A stretch of DNA of 64,000 nt, from NCBI GenBank assembly GCA_026027325.1, contig JAMSLZ010000001.1:3720001-3784000 (forward strand), read 5' to 3'. Below, piece after piece: positions 46,070 through 58,200 of the stretch. A program made the translations under genes and the position numbers. Position 1 is the first letter of the stretch; every line of letters begins with the position of its first letter. The notes beneath the pieces are model-generated. The model had not been told where the DNA came from and searched no databases. It saw nothing but the letters and a program-made list of their open reading frames with translations. Origin of the DNA: Actinomucor elegans (Eukaryota; Mucoromycota; Mucoromycetes; Mucorales; Mucoraceae).

Positions 46070-48159
46070 ATTATAAATTTTGAGAGAGATAAGAAAAAAG
46101 CCAGAATAGCTTCAAGGTAAGGTTTATATAAAGATCAAGTAAACGTCCCTGTAATCAAATATTCCTATAGTTGAGTTAGCATGTATTTCGAACGTATAGC
46201 ATTGGTCATGGATACTGTAACGTTGCCCCGAAAAAAAAAGTTTTTGTGTTGCTTTCAAGTTATTTGGTAACACTGGTGAAGAAATTAACAAACGATAGCA
46301 AGTCTTAAAATTACTGTATGCGAAAACTCTGATCCATCCACTCTTCTACAACCTTTGGCACGCTCAATTCCAATAATTTTTTTTTAATTCCATTCAAGCC
46401 ATTTTACAGTTTCTTTATCATTATCCAAGTAACAGTGTCAGTAGTGCTAGGATCTGCAGTCTTGATATCAATCCAGAAAAGTATAATTCATTGCTACACA
46501 ATCAAAAAAATTTGTGGATCCCCTTGATGGGGCGCAGCAATTGTAGTGCAAGCTGTACTAGTTTGGTCTGAAAGATAAATAGAAAATGTCATCCTATCAT
46601 GGCCAAAAAACGACAAGAAAAGCGCAGCATTAAACAAAGAGAAAGTTATTTGAAGCAGATCACATGAGATGTTTCTTTTAAACAAGTAAGTTTTGGCTTA
46701 AAAGCCATTACGTTGCTGTAATACGTTGACTTACCATTATTATCAAACTATTAACTGAGGTCCAGTTGATGACTATTGTTCTTGCAATTTTGATCTGGAA
46801 ATATATGCTTGTTGAAATGAACGCATAATGTATCAGCTGTTTCGTCTGTAAGCAACAGTATATATAAAAAATGCGACATGTAAAGCACAGAACTGGTATA
46901 CCATCAAAGTAATAACTATTAGGTACATTGCCTATAGACATAATATGCATCGTCATGAGATCAAGCTTGACTAAAAGCTCCAACATATTATATTCTTTTG
47001 TTTCCTGGAAACTTAATCCCTGGTATAGTGATTTACAACCAAAAGGTGAAATCAAGTAGACACTTAGCCGTTTTTTATAGAAATTTGGTACAGCTTGTAT
47101 ACCTATACGGTAGAACATTGAAAAACTAAACAATTGTGCCATTGTGTAAGTGTACTTTGTGATATCGATGAGAAACACGATGATGAATACTTAATAACAA
47201 AGATCACATATAAATCAATAGCCAATCGTAATAAGCTTCAAGCTTGAGATACGCTTACATTAGAGTAAATTTGCTCTACAGAACTGCGTTTCAAAACGCT
47301 ACATCATCCTATGTGGTTGCTACGAGTCAATATACGCTAATCAGGAATACAACTTGCATAGAATAGCTATGTTTTAATTGGATTACACAACAGCAAAAAA
47401 GAATCTGTATTTGACACAAAACAATATCTCAACCTATTGTCGCATCTCTCAGATTGTTTAAGCCCAAAAAAGACGCTGCATATAACAAGGGCTTCATTTA
47501 ATTCCAATAATTTGAATGTATCAGCCCAGCTATTAACTATAAGCTGGAGAGTATAAAAATTGGACTATTATACTATGACCTAAGCTTATTGTCAGAAAAA
47601 AAGGCGTTATAATTAATGAAGAACATTTTTAAGCTATTAACATAGAAAAAAACATATTCCATATTTCATATAAAGTCGGATCAAGCATATGCTCTCAAGC
47701 ACGATTACTGCGAGATATCTAGAGTGCGAGAATATATCCAATACTTTTATTGGCTACAATTATTATTCTTCAAATCACATAATTTACTACTTCCTATTAA
47801 ATTTAATTATATTGAGCATTACAAAAATATAATAACGTAGGGCTTTATTCTTTATATTTACCTTGTATAGGGTTAATAGAAAGGATAGAGGCATATATAA
47901 ACAGGTAGGTGCTAAACTGAAAATTATATCAATTGCATATATAGAATAAAATGTAAAAAATTTGTAGTGTAAGCTTCAAATGAGAGTGAAGAATGCATGT
48001 CAAAAAAAAAAGATTAATAATATTGTTTTACTTCATAAATGAATCAGCCTTTTATATCTCTTCTAAATGATTATTACCGATATTCACCTTTAAGCCTTGA
48101 TCCATTGGACTTCAAAAGAGGAGGATAAAATACAATATAGACATGACTAAAAAGATTTT
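46070..48159. other. Region of 2.1 kb without a supported gene
   Basis: The minus strand has open stretches at 46708-47178 and 46494-46685, and a short coding-like tail at 46412-46480 (ends in DTVTWIMIKKL and a stop). A GT-AG join at about 46730/46580 can link the first to a short C-terminus, but none of these shows a known domain and no join gives a convincing protein. They may be remnants. The rest is A+T-rich spacer. Confidence 0.4.
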
Positions 48160-49243
48160 ATGCTAAAATTGATCTTTATTCCTCGCACTCCAACCGTAAA
48201 TGGAAATCAATTTGCCACCACAGTAATTCGAAACAAAAACGACACATCATCTTTCTTCACCACCTTTCATGGCAACAATCTCGCCAAAACTGTCACTGAA
48301 CGGGCGAGATCAGCAGATCAACAAACTCAACATGTGTCATGCTGTCGTCGTTGTACTTCTTTCGCTTCGAGCTCCAGTTCACGACAGAATTCTGATCAGA
48401 CTTTAACAAAATTGCTGTAGTTAACCTGTGAATTAATCTACTGTTAGAATTTCCCATTCGCTTGCGCCATTAGTACATAAGGCGCCATAATGTGCATCTC
48501 CCGCAAAAAAGCCTTCAATTGGTCACCATACATTCACCAGATGTTTCAACAACAAACCATCCTTGCTAGTAAGATAGTATGTCTCAGACACAGGATCCAC
48601 TTTCCACGCCTTGTACAGGTTTTCCCATTTACTCTTCAACTTTGAATTGGCTGTATCATCCTTCGCCAGCTGAAAACTTTGCACTATGTATTGATTTTGA
48701 AAACGACATAAGCATGGGCCAGAAAACTAAATGATTATAACTGACTTCATTTTTGTATATGTCACTACTATTAATGAACATTCTATTGATGCTATAGTAT
48801 AGAAAAGTTAAACGATTGTTTTAGTCCTTGAGTAACGGAATGAGACTTACAAAATATGGATCAGGATCCCTAAAATACAAATGTCCAGCTGTATTTCTCA
48901 AAATTTTATTAAAATCGGGATTGTAAACGTCATTAAAAGTAATGTTAAATTTACTTTGTCCTGGTTCGTTCATTGTTAGTATCTTTTATACCTTTTTTAA
49001 GAAAGAAAAAAACAACTAATAGTGCTTCGTCCTTGCTTTCCTTGATCAGACCACTTATATATTTCTTAACGTCGTCATCATTTATCATGCTCTTAATGAT
49101 ATTAAGACAGTGTTTGTACAAATTGCAGATTTTTTCATTTTTAATTGGATTGTTGGTTTGACAGAAATGTTTATAACTTTCAAAGGTCCACTTGGACAAG
49201 TTACTATCTTTGAACAATTGCAATTCTTTTAAATCCGGTAAAG
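48160..49243 (-). pseudogene. Decayed protein-coding gene, family unknown
   Basis: Read on the minus strand, several coding-like blocks follow one another but in changing frames. A block in 48970-49243 contains WTFESYKHFCQTNNP and KYISGLIKESKDEALLV. A second, near 48845-48960, contains FNDVYNPDFNKIL and GHLYFRDPDPYF. A GT-AG intron (about 48729-48844) then leads to KLKSKWENLYKAWKVDP and YYLTSKDGLLLKHLV up to a stop at 48523. Further blocks to 48160 include GFFAGDAHYGALC and SKRKKYNDDSMTHVEF. There is no ATG at the 5' end, a frame break near 48985 and more stops beyond 48523. I judge it a broken copy of a larger gene, possibly of a repetitive family; a real short gene over part of it cannot be excluded. 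Confidence 0.55.
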
Positions 49244-49750
49244 AATTTTACAGTTCAGGTTGAACATAATGCTGAATGAAAACTAAACTGGAGTAAAGAC
49301 CAACATGCTTTATCAGATTTCTTGTATATATTAAAAAAAAATGTTGTTAGATTTTGAAGTTACCGAACACTGAAATGTAGCATGGTTTTTGGTCTAGCTT
49401 AGGTTTTTCTTATCAGTGATGAATAAAGTATAGTATGAAAATAAACCTTTCAATTCAATTGATATCAATAAAGTATAGTATAATCAATCGAATAACACTT
49501 GAAAATAGGGGAATAATGGTCCTTCGGATAGGGTAGTGAAAATCGGTATCTTGATTTCTTTTATGCAACATATTTCTTTTGAGACTCTTTGAACTTTCGA
49601 TCGGTGCTTGATTTACTCTTGCTACCCTCAGCTCTTGATGATGATGTCGACATTTTAAACCATCTTGACCAATCATAGAGATTTTATCACGTGATGTTAA
49701 ATTAGAATTTATAGTATGATTTAAATTTCATACTTTCTTAAAATATATCA
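49244..49750. other. Spacer before second tRNA-Glu
   Basis: About 500 A+T-rich bases with no coding pattern apart from an unsupported minus-strand frame at 49455-49676. The end contains the TCACGTGA octamer described separately. Confidence 0.5.
49687..49694. promoter_or_regulatory. TCACGTGA palindrome upstream of tRNA-Glu copy 2
   Basis: Same octamer as at 42388-42395, here 56 bases before the tRNA. The bases between octamer and tRNA are otherwise only loosely alike in the two copies, which makes the kept octamer notable. Confidence 0.4.
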
Positions 49751-49822
49751 TCCTCAATGGTCCAACGGCTAGGATTTATCGCTTTCACCGATACGGCCGG
49801 GGTTCGACTCCCCGTTGGGGAA
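49751..49822 (+). tRNA. tRNA-Glu (anticodon UUC), copy 2
   Basis: Identical over all 72 bases to the copy at 42455-42526, and the first bases after it (TAACTTTTTGT) are also identical, so the likely pol III terminator is shared. Immediately upstream, only the few bases ATCA or ACA next to the gene agree. Confidence 0.96.
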
Positions 49823-50624
49823 TAACTTTTTGTGTTTTAAATTAATTTCGTAGTATGTTTCGAGTGTTTTTTTGATGTCGTCAATTAATTGCATTCATAC
49901 CATATATGTCGTATTTATCTTCTTTCATTTTGATCATGATTTTGTTAGTATCATTTCAGATGAATGGTTTTAAGCTTTTCGAACTTTTAGTTTTAACCAC
50001 TGTTCAAAGTTGAATACGATGTCTTTTTTCGAAAAGAAGTTATTAGTAACAAGTAGTTAATGGCAATCTAATATATATCTTTCAATATTTATCTCAGGAG
50101 CGGCCCATACCTACCATAGGTTATTGCATCTACCATAGCTGTGTACCGCTTTATTATAGTTAATGCACTATGTTTATAAATGCTGACCATAAATCATTTG
50201 TATCCCATATAACAGCCATTCAATTATGGAGCATGAAATCATCTTTACTTATTAAATATTACATTTGACCAGTACTCAATGCCCAAAATAAAGAATTACA
50301 TCTATCAGAGCATCAATAATACTTGTAATCAATACGTTAAAATAACTAAAGAAGCAAACACTTCCTCTCTCCTAACAACGTGTTTACAAGCTTCAATTTT
50401 CAAAAGAACATTTCGCATTATTCATGTGTAATAAAGGTACTGTTTAGTAGAAGATAAACATCTTTTTAATGATAAAAGCTTAGACAAAAGAGGTATACCA
50501 ATGACAACTAGCTCAGGGTATTCAAGTAATAATCTTTACAAAAGAAAAAACAATGAAAAACATTACTATATATTTCATCTTTTGTATATAATAATTCTAG
50601 CTTTATTATATCTAAGATGCAGCT
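49823..50624. other. Intergenic region
   Basis: Some 800 A+T-rich bases between the tRNA and the 3' end of the hydrolase-like gene. No coding pattern, RNA gene or repeat is recognised. Confidence 0.5.
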
Positions 50625-51735
50625 CTAGCGGGACATCTTACTACCTTGGCAGACCAAACTTACAAACTCTACAAATCTATCAACAGCATTTTGCCTGGAA
50701 TGATCTTCCTTGATTAAAATATCAGGAAGCATAGACCAAAGATGAATACCACTAGGTTCTTGAACAACCATGACCTGAACACCCGAATTTCGTGCTCTTG
50801 AAGCCAAAAGCCCGCCTTCTTCCAACAAGACTTCTTTACCGCCTAAATAGACCAATAGCCGCGAAGGCAAAAATGACCCCAATTCAACAGTATTTCTCAA
50901 ATAGACAAATGGAGTTAAGCCCGACTCATATTCAGTATCATCTGGCTCAGGACCTAGATATGCATCTTCCATACGTGTAATTGCGTTCTCATTGATAATA
51001 TCTTTGCCAAGGTTAGCTCTCCAAGATTCCCCACCCGCTTCAAGACCAGTGTAAGGCGAAGCACAAATCATACCAGCAGGTCGTTGATCTGGTGCAATTT
51101 TGATATACAATGTATCCAAAGCAATAGCAACACCAGCATCATCACCACCTATGATAATCTTTTTAGGATCAATGTTCATGGTATTGATGAGCCAGTCATA
51201 GGTTTTAGCAATGTCTGTAACGGCAGCGGGAAATATATGTTCAGGTCCGCGTTCTATTACACAAAGAGTGGCTGAATATAAGGCTTTTCTGTTGTGGTAT
51301 TCCTGTTACTTACTATAATCAGCGACAAAGATCATACTCTTGAGACCTTTATCAGCCTCAAGTGCGCGAATCCACGTTGCGAATGTAGGCGTATATAGTT
51401 TCCCTAAATTGAATCGAAATCCACCACCTATAGCTATTTGTTAGTATATGTATGCAAAGCCTTTGAGTTGACAATTTACCAGGTATCCATAGTATAATAA
51501 CGTTGGCTTCCGAGATTCTATCAGCGATTGCTTCTCTTTTGGCATTCTTTTTTAAATCCTCAGCGATCCAGTAACCATAAGGATCTTCTATATGAATCCA
51601 ACTTGATCTCGAGCGATATAAGAATAACTGTAAGTAATGAATCACTCGACGAGGGTAATCTGATTTTGGAAAAGTAAATGCGAACGTTAAAACCCACAAG
51701 GTGAGCCAACGTTTAAAATCTTGAAATAAAGACAT
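50625..51735 (-). CDS. Alpha/beta-hydrolase (hormone-sensitive-lipase / steryl acetyl hydrolase type) without nucleophilic Ser
   Basis: Three exons (51480-51735, 51314-51427, 50625-51253) give 332 residues. The fold of the HSL-like group is clear: an N-terminal membrane-like helix, the oxyanion region ILWIPGGGFRF, then VADYKRGPEHIFPAAVTDI. The nucleophile elbow, normally GDSAG, reads GGDDAG, so Asp stands in place of the catalytic Ser. The acid region GGKEVLLEEGG and the His in SGIHLWSM are present, with Glu in place of the usual Asp. Borders and phases are all consistent, so the change is not a splicing error. The protein may be a non-catalytic relative. It lies 73 bases from the stop of the cystinosin gene, in the same orientation. 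Confidence 0.85.
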
Positions 51736-51808
51736 GAGATGAAGATTAAAAAAGTATGTTTTCTTGGTCAGCTCTCATTTATTACACGCCTTATAGTTAC
51801 ACAACATT

Positions 51809-53076
51809 TTATCTAGCAATTTCTTCATCATCCTCAATTCTAGGAACGCGGCCTTCAGCGATAAGCCGTCTTCTTTCATCTTCAAGGGTATTTAAATAGA
51901 CATCTGTGCGATCTCTGTAAAGGATATAGTGTTGAACCATGAATAAGATGTCGAATGCTATTGATTGTAGTCCCAATCCACTATCATATCGTGTTAGTAT
52001 AAATAAGACATTTAGTCTGGTCGAGTTGGATTTACAGTTTCACTGGGTTCTGTAAACAAAGGTAATAATTAATATAGAATCCATGTGAAAAAGATAGATC
52101 TTACGCCTGATATACCACTCCAGTCACCACTCAGAAATGCGTCTAGAAATAATTGCGATATGGATAATACACCGCCAGTACAATCCTATTACTTCGTTAT
52201 TCAGTAACGCTTAATCGAACTGCTATTAGTGATACTTACCAACATAATGTTATGTATACTCCAGCCAATTGTAGATTTACGATTAAAGTTGATCCAAACT
52301 TGAGGCATATATTTTATCAGACTGATGATTAACTTGATATAGCTAAGATAATACATCAAGTCAATCCACATTGTATACTGATAAATGATTGCCCATATAA
52401 TAGCAATGGCTCCTATGATCGATGTAATAATAAAATACTGAGCGACTTTTGATACATTCTGCGAGCTGTCTTTCTTTATGATCCGATACGAGTGAGTTTT
52501 AGCGTATTAAACTTGATGATCAAAGTACCTGATAAAAAAATGTTTGCATCAGAGTTACCGAGGATATCAAGAATGCATGAGTAGCAAACATAACATCATT
52601 GAACCGGACTAGGTTTCCTTTTGAGTGATTTCTTTCATTATCTGCAAATAGTATGTACATAAGAATCCATAAAAAAAAGTATATATTATAATAGTTACAT
52701 TCATCTTGTATTTCTTTACTGAAAAAGAAGGTTACGTTGTAGATCTAGAACAAGGTTACCAAGTGCATAATATAGACTTTCTAATTTCCTATACCCAGTA
52801 ACAGAAAAATCCATACACATTATAGTACAGAAAGTCCATAGATAAACCTTGAACACTGCAGTATTTTTGTTTAGAAGCTAATGTTTACAACTAAAACAGC
52901 GAACCTTTTTCTCTTCCAGTTTAAAATAGCTTGAGGGTAAAAGCTAAATGACCATGCTAAAAAGTAACACTTTGCAATGGTCAATTTAAACGAATGGGAA
53001 CTGAAAAGAAGTTATTTACCCAGCCAAGAAAGCTAGAAATAGCAGGCCATATCGAGTTATGTACTGCAATATCCAT
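51809..53076 (-). CDS. Cystinosin homologue (PQ-loop lysosomal/vacuolar cystine transporter)
   Basis: Cystinosin exports cystine from the lysosome or vacuole with protons; the yeast homologue is Ers1. Nine small exons (53020-53076, 52905-52969, 52795-52855, 52699-52744, 52529-52641, 52240-52473, 52105-52185, 52036-52049, 51809-51980) give 280 residues with seven hydrophobic segments. The first PQ loop is [23 protein letters not shown], the second KYMPQVWINFNRKSTIGWS; family landmarks LDCTGGVLSISQLFLD and GLGLQSIAFDILFMVQH follow. The eighth exon has only 14 bases (encoding NPVK and part of L). No long ORF exists, so the gene is easily missed. The N-terminal luminal domain of animal cystinosin is absent, as in fungi. 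Confidence 0.9.
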
Positions 53077-53708
53077 ATAGTTTTATAATTTAAAATGATA
53101 AAAAAGAAGAAAATGGATAAATGGAAAGTGACTAATTAAAGGATGATGACGCTCTTTTTTTACCAATCACCAAATCTGACTTGGATATTGCTAATCAAAC
53201 GCTTAGCGTGATAGACTCCATTGTTCGAATACGCGTAAACCTCCGACGTTTAATATGAGTTTAATTTTGTATGATTATAAAGGACAGGAATAATCGCTTC
53301 ATATTTTGAAAGAGCTTATATATAATGAAAAAGTGGAGATAAATACACTATTTAATATCAAGTTTTGTACTAAATATTATTTTGCATCGAACTGCGCAAA
53401 AATCTTTAGTAAGATGCTAAAAGTATTGTTCGTTTATATACGATCAGCACGCTATAAATAAAAATAAATGAAAAACATACCTATATTCTAAAATAGTCAG
53501 ATGCATATAAATGGCATTTATACCTTCATGAAAAACCTTATTACAACAAAATAAAGTACAAATCAATCGTGAGGTGTAGAATCCAAGTTTCTTCTTTTTA
53601 ATTGGCCACCGGAAATTTAAATACTGAAGGCTTGTATGATTGGATAAAGATGATTTATGCAAGGTGGGTTATTGGCCAAGAATAATAAAATGTTGATCAC
53701 TTTAATAC
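53077..53708. other. Spacer between cystinosin gene and retrotransposon
   Basis: About 630 A+T-rich bases. The right-hand side of the cystinosin start should hold its promoter. A minus-strand frame at 53444-53662 has no recognisable features. Nothing else is seen. Confidence 0.5.
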
Positions 53709-53721
53709 ATAGAACAAAACT
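53709..53721 (+). repeat. Target-site duplication, left copy
   Basis: The 13 bases ATAGAACAAAACT stand directly before the 5' end of the retrotransposon and recur directly after its A tail at 59429-59441. Confidence 0.9.
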
Positions 53722-53744
53722 TCACCTTTTTCACTTACTCCAAT

Positions 53745-55193
53745 ATGCCCACTAAGGCAACTTCTGGAATAACACACAAACCTATAGCCCCGAGATCGTG
53801 GGCTAACGTATGTCGAACCACCGACATTAACAAAACCTCGCTACTATGTCCTTCAACCATTGTAGAGTCTAATCACACTTCCTCATCTGGGCTTGTTGTG
53901 ATCCCAACACCCAACCCGTTCCTGAAAGGCACCATTCCGGAATCGGTCTTTGTTGACATTACGAATGTCGAAAACCAAACGATCTTCTTTCAAGAGTTTT
54001 CGGCTGTTTGCAATAAGAATGAGCACCTCTGGGGCTTGGCTGAGAAACCTCGCCTCGATGGACGTCGTTTATTTGCGGAATTCCTTTTATCAGCAGTGAT
54101 GGCCGACAAGCTCTGTACTGAAGGCCTCAAACTTCCATCGTTCGAAAAGATATTTTGGGGCTTCTTTTCCCTTTCGAGTGATTCCGAGATCTTGAAGATC
54201 TCCATTACTGGCCTACCTCGCCAATATGGCCGCTTACATGGGGGTGCGGCAGAATTGAAAGCTGATATGATTAGGAACCTGTCACCCTATGGACATGTCG
54301 TTGATTGTGGGTTAATTTCAGGTATCTCTGATACCTTTACTGGTCGGGGTTATGCTGTTCTGGAGGCGCCTGACCAACGCTCCATGAATAGTAGTAGCTC
54401 CCTGATTCCTAAATTACAGCACACAATACATTGGCAGTTTACACAACTCTCAATTCGTCCTTCCGTGCGAAACAACGATTACGCAGATGCGACCACTGTA
54501 TATGCTAATTGGTCCTCTATGGATCCTTATTGTCGATACTGTCATAACCAAGATCATGTTCTCGCTAATTGTGAAAAGCGTTTAAGCTCTATTATCTGCT
54601 ACAATTGCAATGGGTCTGGACATATCTCTCGTCTCTGTCCTCGTCGGAACACTCCTGCTGCTGGTGCTTCGAATAAACGTAGTCGTAAAGCTCCATCCAA
54701 AAGTACAGAAGGTGTTATTGACGTTACAACTATCCCACCTACTGCGGATGCCGCAGCATCCATCACTACACCAACTGTTGACATTATGGCTACTGCTCCA
54801 AGTTTGAGTGGTGACAAAGTCGTAGAGACTTCCTGTTCAATCATGCATGTGCCCACATCTATCCGTAGGACACGCCTTCAATCTAAATTGAATAATGAGA
54901 GTAACAATTCGACTTCACCTGTTGAGCAATCATTAGATATACTACTAAACGAAGACATTTATAAGGATGATTCTGGATACTCCAACTACCCCTCTCCTAT
55001 AGTTTGCAAACATTGCAATTTATCCGGCCACCAACGGACTAACCACAAAGACTGCTTGAAAAACCCTAAAAATATAACCAAGAGTCTTTTAGTCAATAAT
55101 GAGCAGGATCATGTAAATATGGGACTTGATACGGATATGGATCTGATGGATACTGGGAGCACAAGCAACTCTCAGAGTTTAAACAACCTTTAA
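53745..55193 (+). CDS. LINE ORF1: RNA-binding Gag-like protein
   Basis: A protein of 482 residues, expected to bind the element's RNA and form the ribonucleoprotein particle. A segment near residues 145-205 (ILKISITGLPRQYG to GRGYAVLEAP) resembles an RNA-recognition fold. Two CCHC zinc knuckles follow: CRYCHNQDHVLANC and CYNCNGSGHISRLC. A third, irregular one is CKHCNLSGHQ with a later Cys. The linker between the knuckles is Ser/Thr/Ala rich and basic. It ends 13 bases before the ORF2 start, so ORF2 may be translated by reinitiation (inference). Confidence 0.92.
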   Translation: MPTKATSGITHKPIAPRSWANVCRTTDINKTSLLCPSTIVESNHTSSSGLVVIPTPNPFLKGTIPESVFVDITNVENQTIFFQEFSAVCNKNEHLWGLAEKPRLDGRRLFAEFLLSAVMADKLCTEGLKLPSFEKIFWGFFSLSSDSEILKISITGLPRQYGRLHGGAAELKADMIRNLSPYGHVVDCGLISGISDTFTGRGYAVLEAPDQRSMNSSSSLIPKLQHTIHWQFTQLSIRPSVRNNDYADATTVYANWSSMDPYCRYCHNQDHVLANCEKRLSSIICYNCNGSGHISRLCPRRNTPAAGASNKRSRKAPSKSTEGVIDVTTIPPTADAAASITTPTVDIMATAPSLSGDKVVETSCSIMHVPTSIRRTRLQSKLNNESNNSTSPVEQSLDILLNEDIYKDDSGYSNYPSPIVCKHCNLSGHQRTNHKDCLKNPKNITKSLLVNNEQDHVNMGLDTDMDLMDTGSTSNSQSLNNL

Positions 55194-55206
55194 GACATAT
55201 AATATC

Positions 55207-58200
55207 ATGAATTTAAATTCTCGCTCGGCTTATATTAATACAGAAAGTATATCTTCGGATATGCGCCCCTCTACTCCGGTTACCTCTTCTAATCTATCCT
55301 CTTCTGATGCAAGCTCTCTCTCTGGTACTTCCTTCAGAATTGGAACCCTTAATTGTCGCAGTCTGCGTCCAAAATTAACGGACCCAACTACCAATGCGGA
55401 ATTCATTCGTTACCTCCGTACTAAAAACTTCGATATCCTTGCACTACAGGAAACGCATGCTAAAACACCTGAACTAGAATCCTTATTCCATACTCAATTT
55501 CAGGCGTCTGACAGTATTTGGTCTCCTCACTGCGGTATTGTCTCTTTCTCTCCAGATTTATCCTTTTCCAACACCCATTATAGTGACTGTGGTCGTGTTA
55601 TCACTACTACTGTCAGTCATAGTTCTGAACTATTCGAATCAATAACAGTAACAGTGGTCTATGCACCTGCCAACTCACAAGAAAGATTCACCTTTTTGAA
55701 AGACATAATGCTTAATTTAAATGAGTCACCATTATTGTCAATTAACCCCTCCCGGCACATCCTCCTGGGAGACTTGAACTATTCACCACCGCTTCGCGGC
55801 CGCCGTACTCAAGCACCAAAAGTTTGGCTAGATTACCTAGCTGGCTCCTTTATCAACGGAGTGACCCCTAATAACGAATCAGCGCCAATAACATTCATTC
55901 GAGGCAACCAACGATCTAGCATTGATTATATCTTTCTTTCACAAGACCTGTCCTTATTTAGAACAACTAGTCAGGTAACATATATTACTCCAGCCTGGAC
56001 CGATCATCTTCTCGTACAAGTTCGTCTTCATCTTCTCCCAAAGATTACGGTGGATTCAACCAAAAAAGTCGGTAAAGGACTTTGGCGTGCCCATCCTAAG
56101 CTAGCCTCTGATCCTGCCTTTTGTTACCGTCTACATGTTGCCCTTTCACGAACTATAGCTGGCTTTGTACCAGGTTATCCTACAACCTTAAAATGGGAAG
56201 ATTTAAAAGCTACTACCAAATATACTGCACAGTCTTATTCACGAAAGAAAGCCTACACACTTGCTCGTGCCGAAAAACTGCTTCACTTGAAACATAAGGG
56301 ATTATTATCTCAACTTACCTGCTCCCCGGATCGTATCAAAGATATTCAGCCGTTACTCCAGGTGGTTGAAGAACAATTGGCCTCAATACAACAGTATCAT
56401 GCTGAAACTCTTGCTCTTAGAGCTGGTCTCCGCTGGCGTGAGCTGGGTGAGATCTCGGCTGGATATCTAAAACGGACAGTTCAACAAAGATCAATTCACC
56501 ATCTCATTCCTCCACTGATTCATCCTCAAACTGGTGCTTTGAGTACTTCTAAAGAAGATATGTTAGATGCCGCCTCAACCTTTTACAGCAAACTATACTC
56601 CCCCGATGATATCGATCAATCTGCTATTGATGACTTACTGGAAAATATACCGGATTCATTATGCTTGTCATCTGAAGACCAGACCTTTCTTAAAGCTCCT
56701 ATCACCTTTGATGACTTACTCGAAGGTGTCGCACGATGCCCATCAAAAAGTAGTCCTGGTGAAGATGGTCTACCATATGAAATACTTCAACTGATCATCA
56801 ATCATCCTAACTGTCGTGAAATAACTCTTGCAGTCTTCAATGATGCACTTGCCTATGGAATTTTCCCCCCATCTTGGCAGGTTACATGTGTTTCGTTATT
56901 ACCAAAGAAAGGCACTTTATCAGATCTTCGGAACTATCGTCCTATTTCTCTTATCAATACTGACGCTAAGGTTTTCACTAGAATCCTCAACACTAGAGTT
57001 ACTAGTTGCGTGGAGTCACTAATCAACCCCTATCAAACAGGCTTTGTTCGAGGGCGCTTTATTGCTGATAATGGCCTTCTAATGAAATTAGTTATGGAAC
57101 ATGCTCGAAATACTAGATCCTCAGCCATTGGACTTCTATTGGATCAAGAGAAAGCATATGATCGTGTCCACCCAAAGTATTTGGAACAGGTACTACTACG
57201 TTTTGGTTTTCCATCTACTCTAGTAGATAGCCTCTTGGGTTTATTCTTTGGTACCTCACTAAGGTTGAATGTCAATGGTTTTCTATCTGATCCGGTTCCT
57301 CAACTAAGAGGACTACGCCAAGGGGACCCCATCTCACCAGTGTTGTTTAATCTGGCATTTGAGCCTTTTTTACGCGGCATTTTGGCTGACCCTTCTTTCT
57401 CTGGATTCTCACTACCTTCAGCCCCTCGGTACCCATTGGTTAACACCCCGGATCCCCCAGAGGATGTTAAACTTTTGGCTTATGCAGATGATGTTATTTG
57501 CCTCCTCAATGATCCTTTAGATCTGGAAGTCCTTCAATCCCATTTGCATAGATACTCACGGGCCTCTAACGCCCAAGTTAACCTACACAAGACTCAAGCT
57601 CTTTCTCTTTCTGGCAAGCCTATTCTAAACTCGTCTCTCTGGAGCTCTCCACTGCTATCCCATAGTATAGATCAATGGCATGATTGCACAGCTGCTGGTC
57701 CTCTTACATACCTAGGATTTCCGCTATATTCATCAACCAAACAAAGAGACTCGTACCTCAATGCTCTTTTAGATAAAATACGAGATGCATGCAATATTCA
57801 TTCTCATAGGTCTTTATCTATCCGTGGACGAGTCACCATTCTCAACACGCTCATCTTATCCAAGTTATGGCATGTAATACGTGTTACTTCCGTTCCTCTG
57901 TCATTCTTCTCCAAACTCAAGTCTATCATGTCATCCTTTCTCTCTTACCGCATGTTTCCACGGATTGGTATTGCATCAATGTGCCAGCCACGCTCTAAAG
58001 GTGGCCTAGGAGTACTTGATCCTCAAATTCAACAAGGCGCGTTACAGCTTCGTTGGATACTTCCTCTACTCCAGCTATCATTAAGTGGTGAATTTGCCTC
58101 TTCAAATTGGTCTTGTCCTGCTATTGCAAACTCCATTATTCTTCCTCGGATAACGCAATTTTTAATCCATCACCTATCCAACGATGGCTCCTTTGATTCA

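Noticed and set aside
46494..47178. Two minus-strand frames that can be joined by a GTAAGT donor
   Set aside because: The joined product shows no domain and several joins are equally possible; left as unassigned sequence.
42455..49822. The tRNA pair as terminal repeats of a 7.3-kb element
   Set aside because: Identity does not extend beyond the tRNA gene and about 11 bases after it, and the genes between do not resemble element proteins.
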